Part shown: one piece after another, positions 1-7,001 of the stretch
How positions within the stretch are numbered: position 1 is the stretch's first letter
Layout: the number at the start of each line of letters is the position of its first letter
Origin: Eubacterium sp.
Lineage (GTDB): Bacteria > Bacillota > Clostridia > Oscillospirales > Acutalibacteraceae
Length of the DNA stretch: 24,160 nucleotides
Direction: 5' to 3'
NCBI GenBank assembly: GCA_015655975.1
Contig: DVEP01000013.1
Coordinates: 1-24,160, forward strand
Translations under genes and position numbers: made by a program
Notes under the pieces: model-generated
Told to the model about the DNA's origin: nothing
What the model saw: only the letters and a program-made list of their open reading frames with translations
The model's database searches: none

Positions 1-26
1 AGGAAAGAAGTGACAAAATAAAAACA

Positions 27-80
27 CCTTGATATATTTAGGAATGGGTTTGCCGACCAAAAATTAAAATATCAAGGAGG
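27..80 (+). promoter_or_regulatory. Stem-loop sequestering the tnpA ribosome binding site
   Basis: CCTTGATAT at 27-35 is exactly complementary to ATATCAAGG at 69-77. The second arm contains most of the AAGGAGG Shine-Dalgarno (74-80) that precedes the GTG start at 89. Read-through transcripts entering from the left would fold this hairpin and hide the ribosome site. Translational repression of this kind is known for IS200; the effect here is inference. Confidence 0.65.
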
Positions 81-615
81 TCTTAATCGTGAAAGAGAAA
101 GACATAAATAGTTTAGACCATACAAGGTGGAGATGTCAATACCATGTGGTGTTTGCACCGAAATACAGAAGAATGGCAATATATGGAGAAATAAAAACAG
201 ACATAGGAAAAATATTGCGACAACTATGTAAACAAAAAGGAATAGAAATAATAGAAGCGGAGTTGTGTAAAGACCATATACATATGCTGATAAGTGTCCC
301 GCCTAAATATAGTATATCGCAGATAATGGGATATCTCAAAGGAAAAAGTAGTTTGATGATATTTGACAGACATGCAAATTTAAAATACAAATATGGAAAC
401 AGACATTTTTGGGCAAGAGGATATTTTGTAGATACAGTAGGACGCAACAAAAAGCAAATCCAAGAGTACATACGAAATCAACTCACAGAAGATAAAATAG
501 CAGACCAAATAGAATTGAAAGAGTTTGTGGACCCGTTTACGGGTAGCGTGAACAAGTAGGCATAAAAAAATAACCCCTTAAGGGGTAGCCTGAAAAAACA
601 ATGCGGTCGGCAAAC
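48..615. repeat. 11-bp inverted repeat bracketing tnpA (48-58 and 605-615)
   Basis: GTTTGCCGACC at 48-58 is the exact reverse complement of GGTCGGCAAAC at 605-615. The left copy is in the loop of the ribosome-site hairpin and the right copy is between the 3' hairpins. It could allow 5'-3' pairing in the tnpA mRNA or be part of end recognition; neither is proven. Confidence 0.6.
89..559 (+). CDS. tnpA: IS200/IS605 family Y1 transposase TnpA
   Basis: Single-strand DNA transposase of the HUH/Y1 class, which nicks and rejoins single-stranded element ends during replication. The 156-residue product has the usual IS200 TnpA length. The metal-binding H-x-H motif is at His63/His65 (context DHIHMLIS) and the catalytic tyrosine is Tyr127 in QEYIRNQ, with a Gln two or three residues before it as expected. 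The N-terminal HVVFAPKYRR segment is also characteristic. The start is GTG at 89, chosen because AAGGAGG lies 8 bases upstream. It is intact, with no frameshift. Expression is probably held down by the hairpin covering its ribosome site. No TnpB partner is present. Confidence 0.93.
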   Translation: MKEKDINSLDHTRWRCQYHVVFAPKYRRMAIYGEIKTDIGKILRQLCKQKGIEIIEAELCKDHIHMLISVPPKYSISQIMGYLKGKSSLMIFDRHANLKYKYGNRHFWARGYFVDTVGRNKKQIQEYIRNQLTEDKIADQIELKEFVDPFTGSVNK

Positions 616-636
616 TTTTCAGTGCCCCTTTAGGGG
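573..636. repeat. Tandem CCCCTT/AAGGGG hairpins in the IS200 3' region
   Basis: ACCCCTTAAGGGGT at 573-586 is a perfect palindrome directly after the tnpA stop, and CCCCTTTAGGGG at 625-636 is a close copy. They may block transcription leaving or entering the element or act as structural signals. Neither is followed by a long T run, so I do not call them intrinsic terminators. Confidence 0.5.
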
Positions 637-644
637 TTATGTCT

Positions 645-666
645 GTAAAAAGCCCTTCTAGGGCTT
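645..666 (-). terminator. Hairpin with U-tract at the 3' end of the ABC operon
   Basis: The arms AAGCCCT and AGGGCTT (650-666) enclose a three-base loop. Read on the minus strand the hairpin is followed by a run of five T, so it should end transcripts arriving from the ABC operon at 709-4083. It lies inside the IS200 element, so the insertion appears to supply the terminator. Confidence 0.5.
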
Positions 667-668
667 AA

Positions 669-704
669 TCAAGCCTCCGGCTTAGCCGGAGGTCTTGACT
701 TCAA
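669..704 (+). repeat. IS200 right-end imperfect palindrome and cleavage tetranucleotide
   Basis: The arms CCTCCGGC (674-681) and GCCGGAGG (685-692) form a strong stem, and TCAAG outside the left arm pairs with CTTGA outside the right arm if T693 is left bulged. An extrahelical T in a subterminal hairpin is the feature recognised by IS608-type TnpA. TCAA at 701-704 fits the right cleavage site. Confidence 0.6.
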
Positions 705-708
705 ATAT

Positions 709-1362
709 TTACTTGATATTGTTTTTTCCGAATTTCACACCTATACCGAGCAAAATCAAACTGCACAATGCAAGAGGCAGTCCGCAGTAGAGAATGCCCG
801 TTAAACCCTCTGATAAAAAGTAGAACGGAAAAACTACCATCGGCAAAGGCGACATTAAATTTGCCAAAATGTAAATTATGAGCACCATTACTGTCGGCGT
901 AATCGACTTGAAAACAGTTGTTACAAAATACGCAACACCCAAGTAGAAAAAGCAGACAAGCAAAATGTTTATATGAAAAAGGAAAAACTGCTCAATAAAA
1001 AAGTAGTATGGTATGAATGTTAAAGAAACATTGACAAGCATTATGAAAAACAAAAGAAATACATCTGTCAATTTATTTCTGTCGGAATTCACAAAAAGTA
1101 TTTCCGAGCCTTTTTCGTCGTAGAAAAATCGCAGTGAGAAAACAACCCACCAACAAGAAAACAACGGCACAAAAATATGAATCATTGAAAAAGCGGTTGT
1201 CGTAAATTCCACGCTTGCGCCCTTGTTTCTGTAAACAGCAAAGTTAACTAAAGGAACTAACAAATCTATGAATATAAGCGGAAGAAATGAATTGAAATTC
1301 ATAGCCTTCAGCAACAATCCCATTCTCTCAAAGCGCAGTTTTAAACCTTGTTTACCAGACAT
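709..1362 (-). CDS. ABC transporter permease subunit (ABC-2-like membrane protein)
   Basis: A very hydrophobic protein of 217 residues with about six predicted membrane segments and no recognisable soluble domain. It follows the ABC ATPase and overlaps its 3' end by 22 bases, a typical translationally coupled arrangement, so it is probably a membrane subunit of the same exporter. I prefer the ATG at 1362 (MSGKQGLKL) to an in-frame upstream ATG at 1392, because GAGGA sits 9 bases before it. The C-terminus (GKNNIK) ends five bases from the IS200 right end, so an ancestral longer C-terminus cannot be excluded. The substrate is not predictable; no specific family is recognised beyond the general ABC-2 pattern. 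Confidence 0.75.
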   Translation of the reverse strand: MSGKQGLKLRFERMGLLLKAMNFNSFLPLIFIDLLVPLVNFAVYRNKGASVEFTTTAFSMIHIFVPLFSCWWVVFSLRFFYDEKGSEILFVNSDRNKLTDVFLLFFIMLVNVSLTFIPYYFFIEQFFLFHINILLVCFFYLGVAYFVTTVFKSITPTVMVLIIYILANLMSPLPMVVFPFYFLSEGLTGILYCGLPLALCSLILLGIGVKFGKNNIK

Positions 1363-2186
1363 AGATACCCATCCTCGACACTCGGTACGCACTCTGTTGC
1401 GTCAATTTTTTGAGCAGACAAAACTCTTGCATAGTTTTTGCCGTCGCGTTCAAATATTTTTTCTACAAAACAGTTGTCCTGCAACGATTCAACTGCCTTT
1501 TCATCTGTCTCATAAACTTTGCCCTGAGCATATTTTCTCAACTCTTCGCAAGTCATACAAGCTATGATTTTTCCGCTATCCATAACTATGACTTTTTCGC
1601 AAAGCGCCTCTATATCCTCGACAATATGCGTAGAAATGATTGTTATTTTGTTTTTTTCAATTTCCGATACAATAGACTTAAATCTGAGTCTTTCCATCGG
1701 GTCAAGTCCTGCCGTCGGCTCGTCAAAAATGAGCAGTTTCGGGTTGTTGAGCAACGCCTGTGCTATACCCAAACGACGAAGCATTCCGCCCGACAAAGCG
1801 CCGACTTTTTTGTCTTTTTGTTCTGTCAGATTAACAAAATCTATGCACTGTTCAATCATTTCTGTTGATTTTTGTTTTTCAATTCCCTTAAAATTGGCGA
1901 GCAGTTTCATTGCCTCAAACACACTGAGTTCCTTGAACATTCCGAACTCCTGAGGCAAGTACCCTATTTTGTTCAAATAGTTCTTATCTTCAGTTACAGG
2001 TCTGCCATCCATAAATATTGCAGAATTGCCCTCTTTGTATAGCAAAGTCAAACAACGAATGAGAGTCGTTTTACCTGCACCGTTTGCACCGAGCAGTCCG
2101 TAAATGCCGTTGTCCAACTCAACGCTGACATTGTCGAGCGCCTTTTTCTTTTTGAAAGTTTTAGTCAAATTTTTGATTTCTAACAT
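1341..2186 (-). CDS. ABC transporter ATP-binding protein
   Basis: ATPase subunit of an ABC-2-type exporter, acting on the inner face of the membrane. All key motifs are present: Walker A GANGAGKTT near residues 33-41, the Q-loop region near GYLPQEFGMF, signature LSGGMLRRLGIAQAL, Walker B LLIFDEPTAGLDP, and the H-loop in IISTHIVEDIE. The 281-residue length suits a CcmA/bacitracin-exporter-like ATPase with a short C-terminal extension. The ATG at 2186 is preceded by AAGGA about 10 bases upstream. It lies 13 bases after the large permease gene and overlaps the small permease gene, so the three form one operon. Substrate unknown. Confidence 0.93.
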   Translation of the reverse strand: MLEIKNLTKTFKKKKALDNVSVELDNGIYGLLGANGAGKTTLIRCLTLLYKEGNSAIFMDGRPVTEDKNYLNKIGYLPQEFGMFKELSVFEAMKLLANFKGIEKQKSTEMIEQCIDFVNLTEQKDKKVGALSGGMLRRLGIAQALLNNPKLLIFDEPTAGLDPMERLRFKSIVSEIEKNKITIISTHIVEDIEALCEKVIVMDSGKIIACMTCEELRKYAQGKVYETDEKAVESLQDNCFVEKIFERDGKNYARVLSAQKIDATECVPSVEDGYLCLVNKV

Positions 2187-2199
2187 ATAATCACCATCC

Positions 2200-4083
2200 T
2201 TACTGCAAGTTTTTCAAAAATGTTACCTGGTCTGTTGTATCGCTGTCGTCTGCCAGGTATTTTTCAATTTTTTCTTCCAACTCTTTGCAGTTTTCCTGAC
2301 TCATTTTTTCTGAAAGCAAAATATAGACATTTTCCTGACTGTTCGGAAAGTCTTTTCTTGCATCTACATAAATATCGAAATCCTCTGTATTTTCTTTATA
2401 TATACGATATGCACGATTTAAAGAGAGTTTGTATTCGGGTACCGATTGTGTAACGCTCAAGTCGGTAAGACCGCCGATTTCTACAGTTGCAATGTGGTCT
2501 TCAAACTCGCAATACATCTCATAGACAGAGCCAAAATTAAAATCGGCAAAAATCAACAATTTTTTATGATTTTCATCTATTACACCCAATTCTTTATACT
2601 CTTTTATATAGCTTTCAATATCTGACGGTTTAAATGCATTTAGATAAGGATACACAACTTCTATTCCGTCGCAGTTCATAGTACGGTAAAAACCGCTTAC
2701 AAGAGTCAAACCGTTTGACCTGCCCGAAAAAGAGTCGCCCGATTTTTCCAAATTGCAATAGACTGTTTTCGGAGAATTTATATTGACATTAAACTCCGTT
2801 TCATACGGACAGAAAATTCTGTTGAAGTGCATACTTTTTCTGACAAAAATTTCGTGCTTTCCTGCCTGTGGATAGTAAGCAAACCACCCCGGCAAAGATG
2901 TGCCTTGAGAATTGCTGAAAAATCTCGGCGCACTTCCCGCGTAGGAAATGCAAATTTCGCTCAAACCCTCGTCGTTGTTCTCAACTGTAAAATAGTCGCC
3001 GTCCTGTTTGAATTCAAGTTCTTTACCGTTTTTGTCAGTAACTTTGTCAATTTTATACCCGTGATACAGAGTGAAATCGTATTCATCTAAGTCGCTTTTA
3101 TCAACAAAAATATTTGCCTCAACTTCAAGTTGACGGTCTATATCAATTTTCAAATCGTACCTTTCAACTTCAAACAAAGGCTCGCTCGTTTGTTGCTCAT
3201 GTTCGTCATAGTAAAACTGGTCTGAAAACAAAGAAAATGAATCTGATGCAACTTTTGAAGCAGGCTGAAAATACAACACAAGAGAAACACAGCATACAAC
3301 AGCGCAAACAATCGGCATATAAAAATACTTTGCTTTTCTTTTTGCAAAAATGGATACAGAGAGAAACATTAAAAACAAAAAAGTCCAAAAAGCCAACAGT
3401 TCAACTCTGTACGGCAACAAAGAGTATCCAAAAGTTACAAACGGTATGCGTTCAATTAAAGGAGGAAAAATATTAAAGAAATTACAAAACGAAGAAATAT
3501 TTACTCCTGTACCGGCATAAACACTTTCGGATATCAGCAAAAAAACGGGCGTTGAAACAAATACAATCAAAACCATTAAAACATATGACACTATTCTGCT
3601 TTTCAAAAAAGACAATGCTCCGCCTATTAAAATTGCCAGAACACTGACCCATAAAATATTGAGCAAAATATTCAAAACGATGTGTATAAAATACTGTGTA
3701 TCGTTTATATTCAAAGAGAAATATACCGCGATATTGACAATAAAAAATACAATTGTATAGACCGCTGCAATAGTAAACAAAACCGAAAACGAGTTGAGAT
3801 AGTAGCGGACATAACCGTTTTTTGTAGTTTTCAACAATTCCTCTGCGCTGTGTTGCTTCACTTTGTTAAGGTATTCATACGCAACAAACATAAAAAACAC
3901 AAAGGAAAATACCGACATTTCCAAACTCAACTGCAAATAACCAAGTGCCCCTGCAACTTCAGGAATGATTCTTGTACAAGAGTAAATCAATCTAAAAAAC
4001 ACAGCCGCATTGAACAGTATTGTAAAAATACAGAGAAACTTATTTTTAAAATACTGCTTAAAAAGTAACGAATAACTGTTCAT
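2200..4083 (-). CDS. ABC-2-type permease with C-terminal M1-aminopeptidase-like ectodomain lacking the zinc site
   Basis: The first gene of the ABC operon encodes 627 residues. Residues 1 to about 275 hold about seven membrane segments and look like an ABC-2 permease. After a final segment near 255-275, roughly 350 residues follow, predicted outside the cell. Their start (FEVERYDLKIDIDRQLEVEANIFV) and the WFAYYPQAGKHEIFV segment resemble the N-terminal beta-sandwich domain of M1 aminopeptidases. Permease/M1 fusions are known in Firmicutes, but I find no HExxH-(18)-E zinc signature, so peptidase activity is unlikely. The end (EKMSQENCKELEEKIEKYL) looks helical. The ATG at 4083 has GGAAGG 8 bases upstream. 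A binding or sensing role for the ectodomain is inference. Confidence 0.75.
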   Translation of the reverse strand: MNSYSLLFKQYFKNKFLCIFTILFNAAVFFRLIYSCTRIIPEVAGALGYLQLSLEMSVFSFVFFMFVAYEYLNKVKQHSAEELLKTTKNGYVRYYLNSFSVLFTIAAVYTIVFFIVNIAVYFSLNINDTQYFIHIVLNILLNILWVSVLAILIGGALSFLKSRIVSYVLMVLIVFVSTPVFLLISESVYAGTGVNISSFCNFFNIFPPLIERIPFVTFGYSLLPYRVELLAFWTFLFLMFLSVSIFAKRKAKYFYMPIVCAVVCCVSLVLYFQPASKVASDSFSLFSDQFYYDEHEQQTSEPLFEVERYDLKIDIDRQLEVEANIFVDKSDLDEYDFTLYHGYKIDKVTDKNGKELEFKQDGDYFTVENNDEGLSEICISYAGSAPRFFSNSQGTSLPGWFAYYPQAGKHEIFVRKSMHFNRIFCPYETEFNVNINSPKTVYCNLEKSGDSFSGRSNGLTLVSGFYRTMNCDGIEVVYPYLNAFKPSDIESYIKEYKELGVIDENHKKLLIFADFNFGSVYEMYCEFEDHIATVEIGGLTDLSVTQSVPEYKLSLNRAYRIYKENTEDFDIYVDARKDFPNSQENVYILLSEKMSQENCKELEEKIEKYLADDSDTTDQVTFLKNLQ

Positions 4084-4246
4084 AAAGCCACCCTTCCTGT
4101 TTAATTAAAATTATTTAATATGAACAATATATAAGAAATTGTTTTTGTTTTTTTGTTAAACCTCCCCAAAATTAAAATAACACAATTATATTTAACAGTC
4201 AATATTTTTTTAAAAAATTATTAAATCTATTTGTCTGAATTTGTTT

Positions 4247-4282
4247 AAAAACAAAAAAAGCCGCAGAATTTACACTCTGCGG
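4247..4282 (-). terminator. Intrinsic terminator of tcdA
   Basis: CCGCAGA (4261-4267) pairs with TCTGCGG (4276-4282) around an eight-base loop. Read on the minus strand the stem is followed by C, then seven T, G and five T, a good rho-independent terminator for the gene ending at 4367. The rest of 4084-4366 is very AT-rich and holds the upstream region of the ABC operon; I could not settle its promoter. Confidence 0.75.
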
Positions 4283-4316
4283 ACTGACTTCAAAATATTG
4301 CTATATATTGCTATAT

Positions 4317-4348
4317 TATAATTAATTATTTATATATAATTAATTATT
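4317..4348. repeat. Direct repeat of an AT palindrome
   Basis: The 14-mer TATAATTAATTATT occurs at 4317-4330 and again at 4335-4348, and its core ATAATTAATTAT is self-complementary. TTGCTATATA-like units just before it (4298-4316) are also repeated. No function is evident; it lies in the 3' untranslated part of the tcdA transcript. Confidence 0.5.
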
Positions 4349-4366
4349 ACATTATATATATTAAAA

Positions 4367-5038
4367 CTAATCTTTTCCTATTAAATCTCGCACAACAACT
4401 GATGCGAGGAGCAAGCCTGCCGTAGCAGGAACAAAAGAATTGCTCGCAGGCGGAACGCACTTCACGACAGGAACTTCTTTTGAGTACACTACTTTCAAGT
4501 GCTTAATTCCTCTTTTTCTCAACTCAAGGCGCATTTTTTTTGCAAGCGGGCAGACAGAAGTTTTTGAAATGTCGGAGATTTCAAGCATTTCAGGGCAAAT
4601 TTTGTTACCCGTACCCATTGAAGAAATGACGGGCACTCCCTTTTCACTTGCCTTTTGCACAAGAAAAATTTTTGACGGCACACTGTCAATAGCGTCAACT
4701 ATGTAATCGCAATCAAGCGAAAGACTTGAATTTTCGTCAAAAAATTCCGTTACGGTATTCACAACGCAATCGGGGTTAATGTCTGCTATACGCTCTTTTT
4801 CAACATCTACCTTATTTTTACCGACAGTCGAATTGTACGCAACAAGTTGTCTGTTGATATTTGAAAAACCGACAGTTTTACTATCAATGACGGTAATTTC
4901 ACCCACGCCTGCACGCGCAAGCGCCTCTACTGCGTATGAGCCTACACCTCCGCAGCCAAATACCATTATATGAGATTTTTGCAGTTTTTCAAAATTTTCT
5001 TCACCTATAAGATTTATAGTCCTTGTAAAAATCGGCAT
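4367..5038 (-). CDS. tcdA: tRNA threonylcarbamoyladenosine dehydratase TcdA (ThiF/MoeB-like)
   Basis: An E1-like ATP-dependent enzyme that cyclises the t6A37 modification of ANN-decoding tRNAs to ct6A. It has the nucleotide-binding GCGGVGS at residues 28-34, the acidic Asp52 after the second strand, and the adenylation motif N-x-NRQ (residues 60-64). DISKTSVCPLAKKMR is the segment that separates TcdA/CsdL from MoeB and ThiF. Its 223 residues are slightly shorter than the E. coli enzyme. The ATG at 5038 has AAGG about 10 bases upstream. It is transcribed alone, divergently from hpf and with its own terminator. Confidence 0.9.
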   Translation of the reverse strand: MPIFTRTINLIGEENFEKLQKSHIMVFGCGGVGSYAVEALARAGVGEITVIDSKTVGFSNINRQLVAYNSTVGKNKVDVEKERIADINPDCVVNTVTEFFDENSSLSLDCDYIVDAIDSVPSKIFLVQKASEKGVPVISSMGTGNKICPEMLEISDISKTSVCPLAKKMRLELRKRGIKHLKVVYSKEVPVVKCVPPASNSFVPATAGLLLASVVVRDLIGKD

Positions 5039-5091
5039 AATTCCACAACCTTTTTAAATTATAACAACTTTGTTAATTTTACCAAAGATTA

Positions 5092-5120
5092 TTGAAAAAA
5101 TCAATCTTTTGTAGTATAAT
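5092..5120 (+). promoter_or_regulatory. SigA-type promoter of hpf
   Basis: TTGAAA at 5092-5097 and TATAAT at 5115-5120 are separated by 17 bases. This is a near-consensus vegetative promoter, with the start expected around 5127 and a leader of about 65 bases. Confidence 0.8.
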
Positions 5121-5163
5121 AAAAATACAAAATAGGAGTATTTTTACCCTTTTTTGAATGAAT

Positions 5164-5178
5164 TACGGCAGTGCCGTA
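5164..5178 (+). promoter_or_regulatory. Leader hairpin immediately upstream of the hpf ribosome site
   Basis: TACGGC (5164-5169) and GCCGTA (5173-5178) form a six-pair stem with a three-base loop, ending two bases before the GGAGG at 5181-5185. It could modulate ribosome access or mRNA stability. No regulator is implied. Confidence 0.4.
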
Positions 5179-5192
5179 TAGGAGGCAATTTT

Positions 5193-5744
5193 ATGATTAA
5201 CATTACAGCAAGAGGTTTTGACCTGAAACAAGGCGCAAAAGACGGTATAGAAAAGGAACTTAAAAGAGTTGAAAAAATGCTTCCGGACAACGCAGCGTTT
5301 AATGTAACACTTTCAAAAGTCAAAGACGGCTATAAGTGTGATATAACCGTAAAATATATCGGCTCGTTCATCAAAGGCGAGGCAATTGCAGAAAAAATTG
5401 AGCCGTCTATTGATATGGCAGTAGATGACTTCAAAAGAAAACTTCGCAAACTCAAAACATACTTCAACGACAAAAAGAGAAAAGTTGCGATAGACGAAAT
5501 AGCGCAGGCAGTCGCTCCGCTTGACGAAGAAGAAATTTCAATGGAAAACTTTGATGAATTTGACTACTCATCAACTGCCATAAACAGAACAAAAGAAATT
5601 TCTCCTCAGGTAATGACAGACGACGAAGCAATAGTTCAAATGGAAATGCTCGGACACAATTTCTTTGTTTATCTCGGTGTTGACAGTGAAACAAAAATTA
5701 TTTACAGACGAAAAAACGGCTACGGTCTGTTGATATGCAGTTGA
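5193..5744 (+). CDS. hpf: Long-form ribosome hibernation promoting factor HPF
   Basis: Binds idle ribosomes in stationary phase and dimerises them into inactive 100S particles. The 183-residue protein has the RaiA/YfiA domain at about 1-100 (MINITARGFDLKQGAKDGIE), a charged linker, and the C-terminal dimerisation domain at about 125-183 (DDEAIVQMEMLGHNFFVYL, ending IIYRRKNGYGLLI), so it is the long form used by most Firmicutes. The ATG at 5193 is chosen over an in-frame upstream TTG at 5154 because GGAGG lies 7 bases before it and homologues start at this point. It has its own near-consensus promoter and a strong terminator. Confidence 0.93.
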   Translation: MINITARGFDLKQGAKDGIEKELKRVEKMLPDNAAFNVTLSKVKDGYKCDITVKYIGSFIKGEAIAEKIEPSIDMAVDDFKRKLRKLKTYFNDKKRKVAIDEIAQAVAPLDEEEISMENFDEFDYSSTAINRTKEISPQVMTDDEAIVQMEMLGHNFFVYLGVDSETKIIYRRKNGYGLLICS

Positions 5745-5750
5745 ATTAAA

Positions 5751-5776
5751 AAATGGACTTCAATTGAAGTCCATTT
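5751..5776. terminator. Bidirectional terminator between hpf and the DUF5067 gene
   Basis: A perfect 26-base palindrome centred on CAATTG, with an A run on the left and a T run on the right, serves both convergent genes. Confidence 0.85.
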
Positions 5777-5782
5777 TTCTTT

Positions 5783-6457
5783 TTATTTTAATTCAATTGT
5801 AAAAGTCATTTTTTCATCTGAAAAACTAATAAGTTCTTCGACAGTGATTTCAACAGGCGTCGTAGTATCTTCAAGAACATAAGCTACCTGAACATCTAAA
5901 GATTTGCCTTTTTGAACTTCTTTTAATTGATTGTCTGCACTGTAACCGTCTACTACAACTGCAGGAGTGAGTTCAATACCGTTTTGATATGCGTGGTCTT
6001 CTAATGCAAGAGTAAATGACTGTGGCTCATCATAATTATTGGTATAAGTATATGTAACTATAAGTGTTTTTTTACCCGAATAGTCCTTTGTGATTTTTGA
6101 TGATTTAACTTTAATGTCAAATTTATCAAAGCCTGCTGCCGTTGTTTCCGCTTGAGTTGTACTTTCAGTCTGTTCTTGTTGCGCAACTACTGACGACGTT
6201 TCTTGATTTGTTGTTGAACTGTCGCTCTCATCAGACGAGAAGAAACTGCTGACAATTCCCAAACCGATTAAACAAGCAAGAACTATGAGAACTATTTTCC
6301 ATGCAGGCATTTTCTTTTTCTGGGGTTGTGAAACAGGCGATTGATTGTTAGGAACATATCCGCCGTTTACAACGCCGTTTTCAAAAGGCGCACTGCATTT
6401 TGCACAAAACTGAGCGTTGTCATCGTTTTGCGTACCGCACTTACTACAAATTTTCAT
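5783..6457 (-). CDS. Zinc-ribbon, single-pass membrane protein with DUF5067-like domain
   Basis: The order is a zinc ribbon with Cys4-x2-Cys7 and Cys18-x2-Cys21, a Pro/Gln/Lys linker, one membrane helix at about 53-73 (WKIVLIVLACLIGLGIV), a Ser/Thr/Gln-rich spacer at 74-108, and an extracellular domain at about 110-224. The last domain (VTYTYTNNYDEPQSF, then a Q-x-G segment and a pairing strand VAYVLED) resembles DUF5067, an immunoglobulin-like fold of unknown role in Firmicute surface proteins. The start at 6457 is supported by AAAGGAG 8 bases upstream; an ATG 60 bases earlier has no ribosome site. The function is unknown; a surface-sensing or envelope role is inference. Confidence 0.8.
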   Translation of the reverse strand: MKICSKCGTQNDDNAQFCAKCSAPFENGVVNGGYVPNNQSPVSQPQKKKMPAWKIVLIVLACLIGLGIVSSFFSSDESDSSTTNQETSSVVAQQEQTESTTQAETTAAGFDKFDIKVKSSKITKDYSGKKTLIVTYTYTNNYDEPQSFTLALEDHAYQNGIELTPAVVVDGYSADNQLKEVQKGKSLDVQVAYVLEDTTTPVEITVEELISFSDEKMTFTIELK

Positions 6458-6624
6458 GTTTTTTTCTCCTTTAAATATATGAATTATTTTTATTTTCGGC
6501 ACGAAAATTAAAAACAAATCTCTGTATTCATTTTTTCATGCCGTTTTTCACTTTTAAAACTTTCTTCGCTTATTATGAATTAAAAATCAAATTTCAATAA
6601 AGCGTAACTGTTTAAATAAATATT

Positions 6625-6638
6625 AACACATAAGTGTT
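6625..6638. promoter_or_regulatory. Small dyad in the divergent intergenic region
   Basis: AACAC and GTGTT flank ATAA between the divergent DUF5067 and XRE genes. It might be an operator for the XRE protein, but it is short, and the rest of 6458-6703 shows no clear promoter. Confidence 0.2.
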
Positions 6639-6703
6639 TAATTGTCAACATATGTAGTCAATACCAAACAGTATTTAACATAAACTATATATGAGGTGAT
6701 TTT

Positions 6704-6937
6704 ATGTTCAAGCCGACACTTGACCCATATATAGTCGGAAATGTTATTTCTGAATTCAGAAGAAAAAAAGGACTTTCACAAGAAGTTTTAAGCGGTCTTG
6801 CCGACATAGGTCGCTCACATTTAAGCGCTATCGAGCGAGGAGAAAGGAAACCCACTCTTGAAACACTGTACAAAATTTCAACTGCACTCGGCGTAAAAAT
6901 GAGCGAAATTACGGCAGAAATCGAAAAAAGACTGTAA
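6704..6937 (+). CDS. XRE-family helix-turn-helix regulator
   Basis: A 77-residue DNA-binding protein consisting of little more than one Cro/C1-type helix-turn-helix at about residues 11-66. RRKKGLSQEVLSGLADIGRSHLSAIERGERKPTLETL is the standard pattern, with a recognition helix around SHLSAIERG. The ATG at 6704 follows GAGGTG at a good distance. It is monocistronic, divergent from the DUF5067 gene and ends in a hairpin terminator. Small stand-alone XRE proteins like this usually repress their own or a neighbouring promoter; the target is unknown. Confidence 0.88.
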   Translation: MFKPTLDPYIVGNVISEFRRKKGLSQEVLSGLADIGRSHLSAIERGERKPTLETLYKISTALGVKMSEITAEIEKRL

Positions 6938-6984
6938 AAAAATCCCTGTTATGACAATTATTTTATCATAGCAGAGATTTTTTT
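6936..6984. terminator. Terminator shared by the XRE and kinase genes
   Basis: An imperfect stem (AATC-CTG-TATGA against TCATA-CAG-GATT, one mismatch and one wobble) has an A run on the left and seven T on the right, so it can end both convergent transcripts. Confidence 0.65.
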
Positions 6985-7001
6985 GTTGTGCTGACAGCAC
7001 A

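Larger units (their letters stand above)
1..704 (+). mobile_element. IS200/IS605-family insertion sequence (IS200 type, tnpA only)
   Basis: A single Y1 transposase gene is flanked by stem-loops rather than terminal inverted repeats, which is the architecture of the IS200 group of the IS200/IS605 family. No tnpB accessory gene follows. The right end has an imperfect palindrome with one unpaired T, followed by TCAA at 701-704, the type of cleavage tetranucleotide used by IS608-like members, so I place the right end at 704. The left end is not defined and may lie before base 1. The gene beyond the right end stops at 709-711, so the element sits just behind an ABC transporter operon. Confidence 0.7.

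Noticed and set aside
1410..1953. Plus-strand open frames of 129-152 codons opposite the ABC ATPase
   Set aside because: They overlap fully with conserved ATPase motifs on the other strand.
2200..3300. Active M1 aminopeptidase in the large permease
   Set aside because: No HExxH with the downstream glutamate anywhere in the sequence.
4298..4361. Replication origin or attachment site
   Set aside because: No DnaA boxes, integrase gene or flanking repeats accompany the AT-rich palindromes.
5158..5181. Seven-codon open frame before hpf that might be a leader peptide
   Set aside because: No ribosome site of its own, and its stop overlaps the hpf ribosome site by accident of the hairpin sequence.
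5783..6937. Toxin-antitoxin pair formed by the XRE gene and its neighbour
   Set aside because: The neighbour is divergent and is a zinc-ribbon membrane protein; no small toxin gene lies next to the XRE gene.
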